NCBI RefSeq assembly: GCF_043290135.1 | Contig: NC_134705.1 | Span: 59,919,771 to 59,983,770 of the forward strand | Length of the DNA stretch: 64,000 nucleotides | Origin: Rhipicephalus microplus | Taxonomy: Eukaryota > Arthropoda > Arachnida > Ixodida > Ixodidae | Direction: 5' to 3' | Shown here: positions 55,120-64,000 of the stretch, one piece after another | How the letters are laid out: the number at the start of each line of letters is the position of its first letter | Position numbering within the stretch: position 1 is the stretch's first letter | The notes under the pieces: model-generated | Seen by the model: the letters and a program-made list of their open reading frames with translations, nothing else | Told to the model about the DNA's origin: nothing | Database searches by the model: none | Position numbers and translations under genes: made by a program

Positions 55120-56900
55120 TGGAAGTTCTAAGAACACCTTTAACGCTTTCAGAAATGATGGAGATTCTGTTAGAGTGGCTATATCAGCTGCCAAGGAATT
55201 CCAGTTAGTTATCGACAAGGCTAAGACCGAGTTTTGGTATTTTTTGTTCTCGGGAAGATGGGATTAATTTGTTAGGGTGATCAAGATGGGCTGAAGTGTG
55301 TGATGGCGAGAGGATATGCCTGCGCTCAAACAGGGAGTTGCTTTGGAAGAGTGAGTGGAAATTAGATAGCCTTGCAAGTTTACGGCGCGTGGCAAGGGAG
55401 GGCAGAATAAGCGATTTCAGTAAGGAACTTACGCTTTCATACCGTGAGTATGATGACGTTAGCAAGCGCGCAGCTTTGTTTGGAATTGATTCAACCAGGT
55501 GAGTTAAATTTTCAGTGTGAAGATGTCATATGATTGAAGCATACTCCAGCGATGCTCTTAACAGGGAAATGATTGAATTGAGTCTGGCTTTTTTGTTGGC
55601 AAGGTATATTCGCCTTTTAAGGATGCCAAGTTTTGTTGTTGCTATAGTAGTGATATGTTCAGTGTGAGTGGTGCAGTTTTGATTGGCTGTGAAAAATACC
55701 CCAGATATTTAAAGGATTGTACTGATTTAATGCGAATGTCATTTATGGTGTATGTGTTATGCAAAGAGATTAGAGCAGAACTAAATTCCAAGTGCTTAGT
55801 TTTCCGTACAATATTTTCCATCTGCCTTGTGTCGCACCACTGAGCCAGCCTATCTAGTTCAGATGTAGAATGGTATTATCGGCAGGGCAAGTTATTTCTT
55901 TGTAGATTACGCCGTCGTCTGCAAATAGCCGAATTAGCAAACTTATGTTACATGCTATGTCATTATTGTATAATGAAACAAAAGAGAACCTAGAACAGAG
56001 CCTTGTGGGACACCGGATAAAACGCTAGTAGGGTTAGAGATGTAGCTCTTTAGTTTTACAGATTGGAAGCGATTAGTAAGAAATTTCAGAATCCATTGTG
56101 CTGTATTGTTTTCAAGCTTCAGATTGCGAATGTTAAGTTCAAACGTTTGTAGCGGACCCTATCAAATGCCATTGATAAATCAATAAAGATGGCATCGCCA
56201 CGACGGGAAGAGTTAAGCGCAGAATGGTCAGTAATAAGTTAGAAGCTCAGTAGAATTAGAAGGTCAGTAATTAGTTCGAAAAGTTGTGATTGGCATGAGA
56301 AGTTTTGAAGAAAACCATGTTGGTTGTTTAGGAGCAAGTTATTTAAATGAAGATAAGCCATTATATTTGTGAGTAGGATATGTTCGAGAAGTTTGCAGCA
56401 TATGGACGTCAAAGAGATCGGTCTGTAGTTATTGGGATGAGTATTATCACCAGATTTGAATATTGGGATTATGTAAGCAGATTTCGAGTCCTCTGGCAGA
56501 TAACCTGTATCTAAAGATTGATGAAAAATTAACGCCAGCAAAGAGGCTGAGAAGTGGCTGGTTAGTTTTAAAAGCTTATCGCTAATACCATCAGGGCCGG
56601 GGCTGGTTTTAAAAGCTAACCAATATATCGCACAAGCTACAGCGTGTGCAGTTGTTGTGATAGGATAAAATTGATTAGAAATAGCTGTGGCAAATTAAGG
56701 TTGCTATCGAGCAATCTCTCGAATGTGTGAACTTCGGAAAAAAATGGTTAAGTTTTTCAGCGCAGCCGCCTAAGCTCAGGGTGTTGCCATCCTCTCTACA
56801 GAGTGCTGGCACTGACTCTCTTTTCTTGGGATTTACAGCGCTCCAGAACTTCTTAGGGTCAGTTTTGAACATGGTAGGTAGTGTGTCATTGAAGTACTTA
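55120..56900 (-). pseudogene. CR1-like reverse transcriptase, broken
   Basis: Sense order: DPKKFWSAVNPKKRESVP and REDGNTLSLGGCAEKLNHFF (56760-56870), AYIIPIFKSGDNTHPNNYRPISL and LTSICCKLLEHI (56390-56500), LNNQHGF (56310), AIFIDLSMAFDRVRYKR (56150-56200), GVPQGSVLG (56000-56025), and LFADDGVIYKE with the catalytic FADD at 55914-55925. Then a thumb region and the C-terminus WNSLAADIATLTESPSFLKA (55140-55200). The order and wording match CR1/L2-group RTs. FADD is intact, but frames change at least five times. Confidence 0.85.
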
Positions 56901-57199
56901 CTTTTCGCTTTATAAATTGCAGCTTCTGTTTGTTTGGAAATGTTTTTAAAGTTCTGCCAGTCCTCCGACGCGTTCGTACTCGACGCTTCAGTGTACGACC
57001 TCTTCTTTATATTAAGCTAACTTTTAATGTCACAGGTGAACCATGCATCGTCCGCTCTTTCGGTTATTGTAATCACCGGCACACAAACACGTTCTATTTC
57101 TTTTAATTTGTCACGAAATAAGCACCAATTTTGTTCAGTAAAGTGATTAGGAAAGTTAGATATAAATTCATCCGAAAAAGATTCTAGGAATCTGTTAAG

Positions 57200-58068
57200 C
57201 TTATCTGTGTCTGCGCGTGCTTAGTTAAATATATTCTTTCGGACGTTTATTTTCTTGGCATGCGGAAGAGGCGAAAAGTGGTGAACTGCCCTATGATCAC
57301 TTATTTCTTCCAAGAACTCAACTTTAGTGCTGTCGGAATGATTAGGTATTATAAGGTCTAAAATATTGCTGTCACGTGTTGGTTCCTGCACGATCTCTTG
57401 TAGATTGTGATAATGGAGAAGGCGCAGAAAGCTAAGCTGTCAATGGCAATTAGAATGAGTAGGGACAGATGAAGTGGACCAGTTGATTGAAGGATAGTTG
57501 AAGTCGCCACCAAGTATTAGAAAACAATTAGAAAACTCGAAAAGAATGGAATCAATAACTCCCCGAAGAAGCTCAACGAAATCATGCCGGCAATCAGGGG
57601 GTCAGTAACAGGCACCAATATGCAATGAATCCGTTAAAAACATGATGAAACCGAGACAATTTCAAGGGGGGAATCTGAAGGAAGAAGTTATGGCTGATAG
57701 ATTTCTTTTATGGCAATAATAACGCCACCACCTTGACAACCCATTCTATCTATACGAAACAGATTAAACGATGATGAAAACGAAAGTTCGCTGTTCGTTA
57801 CGTTCTCGGTAAACCATGATTTCGTACCTACGACTATATCAGCTGAGCACGTGTACACAAGGGTGTTTATTGCATCAAGCTTTTTATAAACTCTGTAAAA
57901 ATTAAATAAAAATAGTGAGACCGATTTTGACAAGTTTGGCGTGCGGCAACGTGATTTACAGGGTGATTCAGGAGGGTTTTGTATATTTGTTGACACCGTG
58001 ACTAGGCAATTATTTATCGAGTCGTAACAGAATGTAGAACCATGCATCTGAAGCTTGTTAAAACGCAC
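57200..58068 (-). pseudogene. CR1-like endonuclease, broken
   Basis: The N-terminal half is clear in one frame (57688-57920): FNFYRVYKKLDAINTLVY, SADIVVGTKSWFTENVT, then FRIDRMGCQGGGVIIAI, matching the N..K..E/T and GGG block of CR1 AP endonucleases. The usual ETW is KSW here, so the catalytic Glu is changed. The C-terminal half (57240-57660) is readable only in pieces. Not functional. Confidence 0.8.
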
Positions 58069-58289
58069 CGTATATTTTTCATCGCCTTTGCATTGAGCCT
58101 TAGCGTAGTCGCGTAACTTCTTTCTGGCAAGCTGTGCTTTTGGTGAGAAATCTTCCTCAAGCCAGACCTTAGTCCTTTAGAGATCTTTCAACTTTGGGGC
58201 GCTAGACAGAGCTTTTATTTGGTTTTGAAGTTCAAAAACTTCACTATGATAGGGCAATCAAAGTCGGGCCAGGGTTTTCATAATCTATG

Positions 58290-58790
58290 AGCACGTTCGA
58301 TGTCACCAGCCTCCATTTTCAAGTGTGTTGAAAAGAATTTTTCGACAATCCTTCGGACTCTACATACCCTTCATGATCTTCTTCTGGAAGGCCTTTGATT
58401 ATAAGGTTATTTCGCCTCATTCGACTGTTCATATCGTCCACGACGTTAGCAAGACCTTCATTCGTCTTGCAAACATTTGCTTTTACTTCCTGAACAGTGC
58501 CGATGACAGTTTCAACGTTGCCTGTCAAGTCTGATACTTTGTGCACGGTGTTTTTTAGGCTTGAGAGGCGGCACTCAATGCTTGTCATCTGATGTTTGAT
58601 TTCAGTTAAGCTGGACGTGGTTTCATCGTGACACCTTTTTACCTAGCTGAGCACATCCTCGATCTTAGGACCAAGATTTGCCTCCAAGTCGCCTGCACAA
58701 AGCAGTAGCAATGCGAGACACATGGACAGCAAGAGAGACGAGGGCCTAGGGCTGAGTACACGGATAAGACTTGATCCGGCCGAAAAACGG
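58290..58790 (-). pseudogene. CR1-like ORF1 with 2A-like N-terminus
   Basis: The first part (58639-58760) has a hydrophobic run SLLLSMCLALLLLCA followed by GDLEANLGP (58667-58693), one change (Pro to Leu) away from the 2A-type consensus D-x-E-x-N-P-G-P. After a stop and frameshift near 58640, a coiled-coil-like stretch follows (58430-58588), then RRNNLIIKGLPEED, the typical ORF1 phrase of CR1/L2 elements. ORF1 chaperones element RNA by family role. The start and full extent are unclear. Confidence 0.75.
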
Positions 58791-58901
58791 CTGCCGAAGA
58801 AACATTTAGGCATTCGGCTAGCAAAGAACGAACCAATACAAGCACGATAACTACACACATCAATACCCATGTTCAAAAAGAGAGATTTGCATTGTAGTAT
58901 T

Positions 58902-60002
58902 GTAATAGAATAGAAGGCAGCAGAAAGGGAGGTAGTATTGGGGCATTCATTCATAAAAGTACAGAGTGGCAAAGGGTCAAGCAGGAGTGCAACGAGCATT
59001 TATGGCTAAAAGGGAAGATGGCAGGGCAGAGGACACTCCTGGGATTTGTATACTTGTGGACAGGGGCAAAAGCCAGAGAGGAAAATCAACAAATGGTGCA
59101 CTGCATAGGAAATGAAATAAACGAACTAGGAGAAGAGTGCGAAGTAATCGTATTAGGAGATATGAACGCGCACATAGAAGGTATGGGTAGATATACTGAC
59201 CCAACAAAAAAATGATAATTAAAATGTGTGAAATACATGATTTAATCATTTGCAACAGCACCAAGAAATGCGAAGGGCAGATAACATGGGAAGTGGGAAG
59301 GCTGCAGTCGACGACAGATTATGCAATAAAGTCACATGGGAGCTATGCTCAGCTAAGGGCGGTGAACATAGATGAATATGGGTCAAAAAGCTTAGGTAGT
59401 GATTACAAACGTACCAAGCTGCGTTTTCGAAAAGAAATGAAATTGGAAAGGCGGAATTACGAACAACTACGAGGTAATATTTATTCAGAAAGGCAAAGAG
59501 AAATGGTAGCTAGAGAGATTGAGAAAATAATGACCGAGGATACTCGAACAGAGTGGACGTACACAAATCTAACTCGACTGTTTGAGTTAGAGCTTGCTAA
59601 GGTACGAGTCAAATCAACCAGGAAAAGCAGACACAAACCCAAGAGCTGGTGGGATGAGGAAGGTAAGGGAGTCATAATAAGACGTCAGGAAGTCTCCAGG
59701 GAACAGAGGTATGCTAAACAGAGGGGTGAACCTGAAGATGATGTCAAAAGTAAATGGAATAACTTTTTGAGCTACAGAAGGGAAGCGTTTGATTTGATCA
59801 GTGGGAAGATTAGAAGAAAAGGACCCAGTGGATAGCGGAAGTAAACAAAAAGGATAGAAAGGCAGCTGGAAAGTTTAGAAACCATCTCAATTTTCTGAAT
59901 AATAACACAAGCATCAAAGAGAGGTTTATAACTACAGTTCAAGGGGTCAAACTGAAAGGGGATGAGGCAATAGAATATATAAAACCAATGATGACAGGAA
60001 AA
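58902..60002 (+). pseudogene. LINE A endonuclease, second part, and connector
   Basis: Resumes with CNRIEGSRKG and GAFIHKSTEWQRVKQECNEH in shifted frames, then EVIVLGDMNAHIEGMG (59140-59180; GDxN block), KKCEGQITWEVGRLQSTTDY (59255-59320), GSDYKRTKLRF (59395-59430), where the SDH His is Tyr. A charged connector YTNLTRLFELELAKV follows (59560-59605). A stop at 59212 and a frameshift before 59835 are present. The endonuclease of this copy has lost its catalytic His. Cut at 60002. Confidence 0.87.
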
Positions 60003-60790
60003 AATGGCAGCATATCCACGGAGTGAAAGATGGAGAGTGGGCCGAAGCATGCGTCCGTTCATTCGTTCTTAATTCCGTCCGTCCATGCGTCCGTCTGTGT
60101 GACCGTTCGTGCGTACGTCTGTTCGTGCGTCGGCACGTCCATCTGTGCGCCCATCCCTGCGTTCGTCCATGCATCCGCCCCTGCGTCCGTCAATGGGTCC
60201 ATCCGTCGGTGTAGCCATCCGTGAGTCGGTCATGCATCTGTCTTTGTGTCCGTTCGTCCATCTATTCAACACTCCAAGTACCACGATCTCGCATCTTTTC
60301 ATCATATATTCCGCACATGAACCGGCATTTAGCGGATTTTTCAAGGACCAAACGAGAGGTGGCACATGCACACTTTCTTACGGCTTGCGCTTCGTGTCTA
60401 CTTCCCACCTTTAACCACCTCGAGTTCATGGTATATACTAGTTCACGGTTTTCAAGGCACTGCAACCCAACACTCGCTAAGCCTTTCTAAAACCAAGGAG
60501 GTTACGGCCAGCATATATAACGCAGCAACCCTTTCTTGTCAGATAGTGCTCAATGTACATGCCAATTGCTGCTAAGGGGCAAAGAGAGACAGGAGAATTC
60601 GGCTTTTAGTTTCCGCGCACGCTGCGAATTTTTTTATTCTTCAACAACTCACAGAAGAAATCTCTCACCGGCACCACCTTGGAGGTCAAAACGTAAGACT
60701 GGTTACACACCACGACTACTACTACGACTACGAAGGACGAACGGGTGCCGCTATAAGGAGCTTCGCCCCTAAAATTTAACACCAGGAAAA
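60003..60790. mobile_element. Non-autonomous DNA-transposon-like insert
   Basis: About 780 bp foreign to LINE A: copy 1 runs from one side to the other with only about 30 bp between. Two boundary models fit. (a) An 8-bp duplication CAGGAAAA at 59995-60002 and 60783-60790. (b) A weak terminal inverted repeat ATGGCAGC...GCTGCAT (60003-60012 and 60792-60799) with a 3-bp repeat ATG. The core is rich in CGTCCGTC/CGTTCGT-type repeats (60050-60250). No transposase. An end phrase with GAGCTTCGCCCCT (60757-60769) is one I recall from tick repeats. It was not identified with a named family. Confidence 0.6.
60050..60260. repeat. Imperfect CGTCCGTC-type repeats
   Basis: Many degenerate CGTCCGT, CGTTCGT and CCATCCGT units. 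Open frames on both strands here (R-A-S-V-R-P and R-T-D-G-R-T type repeats) are artefacts of the repeat. Confidence 0.85.
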
Positions 60791-62716
60791 CGCTGCATGC
60801 ACCGCACCAGATGAGTATGGGCCAATTAGCTCAGTGGCTCCACTAGGACATCGAGAGTGGGAAAGGCCAGAGAAAAGAGTCCCTAATAGCATATCAACTA
60901 GCCCTGACGGCATCCGAATCATGCTAATAAAGAAACTAGGACCGAACTCTTAGCAAACATTGAGAGGCAGCGAGCAAAGCAATAATGGATGGTTAAGCTT
61001 CAAATGGATGGAAACTAAGCAGGGTGAGCATGGTCTATAAAAGAAAGGGGGACAAAGCCGATATAATCAACTACTGTCCTATAACAGTGACATCAGTAGT
61101 TTACAGACTGGTGATGCAGATAGTAAAAGAAAGACTACTGACATGGTTGGTGAGTGATGGGATGCCTGGCGAACTACAAAATGGGTTCCGTAAGAGAAGA
61201 AGGTTAGAGGACAATCTGTTTTCATCCACGCAGTGTATAGAAATATCGAGAAAAGAACATAGGTCCGGTGGCTGGCATTTTAGGTATCAAGGGAGCTTAC
61301 GATAGTGTGAATAAAAACTTGTGTTCAATACTGGATACACTAGATGTGGAGATAGAATGACTAATTTTCTAAAGGATATCTATAAAAGTAACAAGTAGTT
61401 ATGAAATGGAAAGAACAGGTATTCGAACCTATAGAGATACAACGCGGGCTTCGACAGAGATTTCCCTTGTCCCCTTTGTTATTTTTACGGTATCTCCATG
61501 GACTAGAAGCCAAATTAGAGGGGTGTCGACCAGTATTCAGCCTCTCCTTTGCCAAGCAAGGAAAACAGATTAAACAGTCATTACCAGCATGTATGTATGC
61601 AGATGATATAGTGTTAAGAGCCGACAACAAGAAAGATATGCAGAGATTGATAGACATCTGTGGTTATGAGGGAGATACGTGAAATTTGAAGTTCAGCAGC
61701 GAAAAATCGGCAATCATGCTTTTAAATGATAACAAAGGCAGTGAGCATAAAATACAGGAAGTCACGTTAGAAATATTGGATAAATACAAATGCTTGAGCG
61801 TGTTGATAAATAACGGGGCTGAGTATTTAAGGAAGCACGAAAGATACGTAATGACTAAGGGCACCAGGAATGCAGCTGTAGTAAAAAATAGGGCACTGTG
61901 GAACTTCAATAGGTATGACGTTGCGAGAGGGATTTGAAAAGGTGTTATGGTCCCAGGTTTGACGTTCAGCAATGCGGTCTTGTGCATGAAATCGGAAGTT
62001 CAAGCAATATTAGAATTTAAATACGTGGCTCGGGTAGACTTGCTTTGGAAGCGCACGGGAATACCCTAAATCAGGGGGTAGAGGGAGACACGGGATGGAC
62101 AGTGTTCGAGTGCCGGGAAGCTAACAGGAAGGTAGAATTTGAGGAGCGATTGAGAAAAATGGGAGAGGAGCGTTAGGCTAGGAAAATTTTCAGTTATTTG
62201 TGCATAAAGAATTTCGATTCTGAATGGAGGAAACGAAACTCCAAAACTGTCAAGCAACCGTTTAGAGAACAGCAGAATACCAAGTGAAAAGAAAACATCG
62301 GTTAGGAAGAAGGTGAAGGAAACAGAGAGGAACATGTAGAAGACGGGAATGCTTACGAAATCATCACTGGAGTCTTACCAAACTTTTAAGCAGGAAATTC
62401 CAAGGTAAAAGGTCTACTATGATTCTCGGGGTAGTTCTCTGCTTTTTGAGGCTAAAGCGAGAGTATTGCGGACCAAGACGTACCGAGCGAAATACGAAGG
62501 CACAAGCATCGTATGTACTGCGTGTGGAGAGGAGGAGGAAACGACTGAACATTTGGTATTGTTCTGTAAAAGGCTCCACCCTCTTGTTGAAGATAATGGC
62601 GCCGAATTTTTCAAGGCATTGGGGTTTAGAACAGTAACGACAAAATAGACTTTAAACCGGTAGAAATAACCAAGAGGAGGCTAACTGATTTGTGGCTACA
62701 ATCAAGGCACGAGTGA
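60791..62716 (+). pseudogene. LINE A reverse transcriptase and C-terminal finger
   Basis: Sense: LGHREWERPEKRVPNS (60860), SMVYKRKGDKADIINYCPIT and VTSVVYR (61024-61110), FRKRRRLEDNLFSSTQC (61188-61240), RGLRQRFPLSPLLF (61446-61488), MYADDIVLRADNKKDMQRL (61593-61650; YADD intact at 61596-61607), then RNAAVVKNRALWNFNRYD (61867-61920) and VMVPGLTFSNAVLCMKSEVQ (61947-62005). The finger CTACGEEEETTEHLVLFC lies near 62517-62570. Frameshifts near 60950, 61300, 61680, 61937 and 62470. Unlike copy 1, the catalytic Asp pair is kept. Confidence 0.88.
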
Positions 62717-62807
62717 AATTCAATCCCTAAACACACAGTGATAGTACTTAACTTTATGGCTACGCTCGATCTATAGGGCACTCTCGGATACATTCATACA
62801 TCGATCC
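62717..62807 (+). other. LINE A 3' untranslated end, first part
   Basis: The phrase CTATAGGGCAC and the following GATCC-rich end correspond to CTAAAGGGCACAG...ATTAATCCATCC on the sense strand of copy 1. The SINE target duplication TCATACATCGATCC starts at 62794. Confidence 0.6.
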
Positions 62808-63023
62808 TGATTGATTTATTGATTGATTTGTGGGGTTTAACGTCCCAAAACCACCATATGATTATGAGAGACGCCGTAGTGGAGGGCTCCGGGAATTTTG
62901 ACCACCTGGGGTTCTTTAACGGGTTCTTTAAATCTGAGCACACGGGCCTATGACATTTCCGCCTCCATAGGAAATGCAGCCGCCGCATCCGGGATCTGAA
63001 CCCGCGACCTGCGGGTCGCATCA
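62808..63023 (-). mobile_element. tRNA-derived SINE, probably Ruka, 5'-truncated
   Basis: The sense strand is minus. It starts within the tRNA part (CCGCAGGTCGCGGGTTCAGATCC, B box GGTTCAGATCC near 62993-63003), then GGCGGAAATGTCATAGGCC, CCCCAGGTGGTC, GAGCCCTCCACTACGGCG and TTTTGGGACGTTAAACCCC, ending in AATCAATC-type repeats. This is the wording I remember for Ruka, the tick SINE. The A box is missing. A perfect 14-bp target duplication TCATACATCGATCC flanks it (62794-62807, 63024-63037). It depends on a partner LINE for its enzymes. Confidence 0.85.
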
Positions 63024-63046
63024 TCATACATCGATCCATCCATCTA
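63024..63046 (+). repeat. (ATCC)n end of LINE A copy 2
   Basis: TCATACATCGATCCATCCATC, the second SINE target duplication plus the LINE tail. Gypsy D gag begins right after. Confidence 0.75.
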
Positions 63047-64000
63047 CTAGCGGGAGACATGTCCAACGCGGTGGAACCAGAAGCAGATCGGTTTGTCGTC
63101 GGGAGTCTGCCATTCTGTGGGATTGCGAGATCGTGGAGAAGCGAATCGGTCACGTCGAGATGCAATAATGGGCATTGGTCTAGGGAGAGGGTGAGAGACG
63201 GGGCAGGCGACAGGGAACCCGACGTTGGCGAATTCTTGTCATACGACGGCCTAAATAACAAAGACCGTGGGGGTTGTTGGTATGGTAGCATATTTGAAAG
63301 GAGAGGGCTGAAGCGGCGCTGGACTTGCTGCTTCAAAATCCCGTCGAACGATACGCGTGACACTCTGCTCAAAAGGCGGTGTGGTGGCGGAATCAGAGCA
63401 GGTGGATGTAGCCGCCGTGTTTGGCAAACGAGAAAAAGGAGGGTGCACCCGACGACATTTTGCTGTTTCGAAATGGCGGCATTCCTGAATGATGCGGTTG
63501 ATAGTCGAGACGTTGGTGTAGACCAGCAAATTAAAAGCATCGTTCGCTATTCTCTTCAAAACGTGACCAATCTTGACCCCTTCAGACATCGCCTCGTCCA
63601 CTGTCCGACAAAGAGCGACAACTTCTTGTGTGTAGGACACAACCGATTCCGTTGGCGACTGGACACGGGTAGTCGCCTCCTGTCGGTCAGCTGCAATGGA
63701 CCGGTCGGGTCCCCAAAGATTTCACGTAACTTCTCCTTGAATGTGTCCCAGCTGGTGAGTTTGGACTCATTTGTTTCGTTTCGTACCAGACACGCGGGGT
63801 TTCGTTCAAGTAGAAGAAACATTAGCGAGCATCATGGTTGGGTCCCAGCGGTTAGTTTGACTGGCTCATTTATACAGGCGAAACCAGTAGTCGACATCGA
63901 GTCTAGGTTGCGCAGAAAATTTTTCGAGATCACGGGGTGTGGGGTCCACGACAGAGGTTGTCGGAAAAGTCGCAGACGGAGAAGGCGACGGGTTGTCACT
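63047..64000 (-). pseudogene. Gypsy D gag, N-terminal and central part
   Basis: Sense order from the window end: TSVVDPTPRDLEKFSAQPRL (63890-63960), a capsid with NESKLTSWDTFKEKLREIFGD (63700-63775), SYTQEVVALCRTVDEAMSEG (63580-63640), KIGHVLKRIANDAFNLLVY, then the zinc-knuckle region PDDKPICFWFHRVGHVSR (63055-63115), whose second Cys is Phe. The rest of gag continues at 53357 beyond LINE A copy 2. Frameshifts near 63640, 63780 and 63830. Colinear with gypsy C gag residues 55-352. The start codon and 5' LTR lie beyond the window. Confidence 0.87.

Larger units (their letters stand above)
54809..58897 (-). mobile_element. CR1-like LINE, near full length, inserted in LINE A
   Basis: Minus strand. 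The 3' tail (AAATA)n is at 54809-54830, RT covers about 55120-56900, endonuclease 57200-58040, and ORF1 58290-58790. The duplicated TATT (54805-54808 and 58898-58901) may be the target duplication but is very short. Copy 1 of LINE A shows the uninterrupted sequence (GGGAATCTTGTAATAG), confirming the insertion point. Both ORFs have stops and frameshifts. Confidence 0.88.
53358..63046 (+). mobile_element. LINE family A, copy 2, with three nested insertions
   Basis: Plus-strand LINE inserted in the gag gene of gypsy D. Parts: 5' region and ORF1 (53358-54640); endonuclease start (54650-54808); [CR1-like LINE 54809-58897]; endonuclease and connector (58898-60002); [DNA-transposon-like insert]; RT and C-terminal domain (60791-62716); 3' UTR and (ATCC)n end (to 63046), with a SINE inside the last part. 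It has an ORF1, which copy 1 lacks. The 5' boundary near 53358 is set by the end of gypsy D gag homology and is approximate. Stops and frameshifts make it inactive. Confidence 0.85.
41546..64000 (-). mobile_element. Gypsy element D, host of several nested insertions
   Basis: A minus-strand gypsy whose parts are scattered. The 3' LTR is split by a LINE (41546-41639 and 43666-43741). The integrase is split by a CR1-like LINE (43742-44519 and 50303-50600). RNase H, RT and protease lie at 50600-53130. The gag tail is at 53050-53357 and the gag body at 63047-64000, split by LINE A copy 2. The 5' LTR lies beyond the window. The protein is closest to gypsy C throughout. Protease DTG is DNS, the YLDD region is unreadable, and RNase H TDAS is TNAR, so it is an old, dead copy. 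Confidence 0.85.

Noticed and set aside
60109..60414. Open frames of R-T-S-V-R and R-T-D-G-R repeats
   Set aside because: CGTCCGTC-type repeats inside the DNA-transposon-like insert.
60826..60860. A tRNA A-box-like phrase TTAGCTCAGTGG
   Set aside because: It lies in LINE A coding sequence aligned with copy 1, and no B box follows at the right distance. Chance.

Overview
The window is eukaryotic and made almost entirely of transposable elements. I see no host gene that I can name, no rRNA gene and no ordinary tRNA gene. A SINE copy at 62808-63023 has the layout and wording I remember for the tick SINE Ruka. The LINE and Ty3/gypsy protein styles also fit hard-tick genomes. I infer an ixodid tick, probably metastriate; no marker gene confirms it.

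Left part (1-32900), in order: an RNase H-bearing LINE end (minus, 1-775); a second RNase H LINE end (minus, 1165-2180); a decayed gypsy pol (plus, 2233-4890); an RTE-type LINE with a tRNA-Ala-like head (plus, 5713-8921); LINE family 'A' copy 1 (minus, 9282-16869) split by an LTR element without pol (plus, 10064-14252, TSD CCTC); a gypsy 3' end (16880-17290); gypsy element B with both LTRs (minus, 17854-23049) inside a (TA)n tract; and pieces of four other gypsy elements (24240-26130, 26131-28640, 29690-29812, 31687-32245). The stretches 17345-17780, 23111-24239, 28641-29689, 29813-31686 and 32246-32745 hold nothing I can name.

Right part (32915-64000): gypsy G (plus, 32915-36871, LTRs on both sides), then one deep nest. 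Gypsy E (plus, from about 37039) is cut in its integrase at 41545 by gypsy D (minus, 41546 to beyond the window end). D holds a LINE of family 'B' in its 3' LTR (41640-43665). It holds a CR1-like LINE in its integrase (44526-50296), and that LINE holds gypsy C (45035-50121). It also holds LINE 'A' copy 2 in its gag (about 53358-63046), and that LINE holds a CR1-like LINE (54809-58897), a DNA-transposon-like insert (about 60003-60790) and the SINE. The E > D > CR1 > C chain is four levels deep. Every junction was read from interrupted reading frames, target-site duplications (TSDs) or LTR ends.

Gypsy C is the only element that looks whole: intact gag and 1150-residue pol, 142-bp LTRs with two differences, TSD ATAT. 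Gypsies B, C, D and E share the same gag-pol junction: gag ends in AAC-TAG, pol continues in the -1 frame, and a hairpin starts 8 nt after the AAC codon. The stem is fully paired in B and C with a compensatory base-pair change. I read this as a programmed -1 frameshift signal and consider it the most interesting signal here. Names A-L for elements are local labels only.
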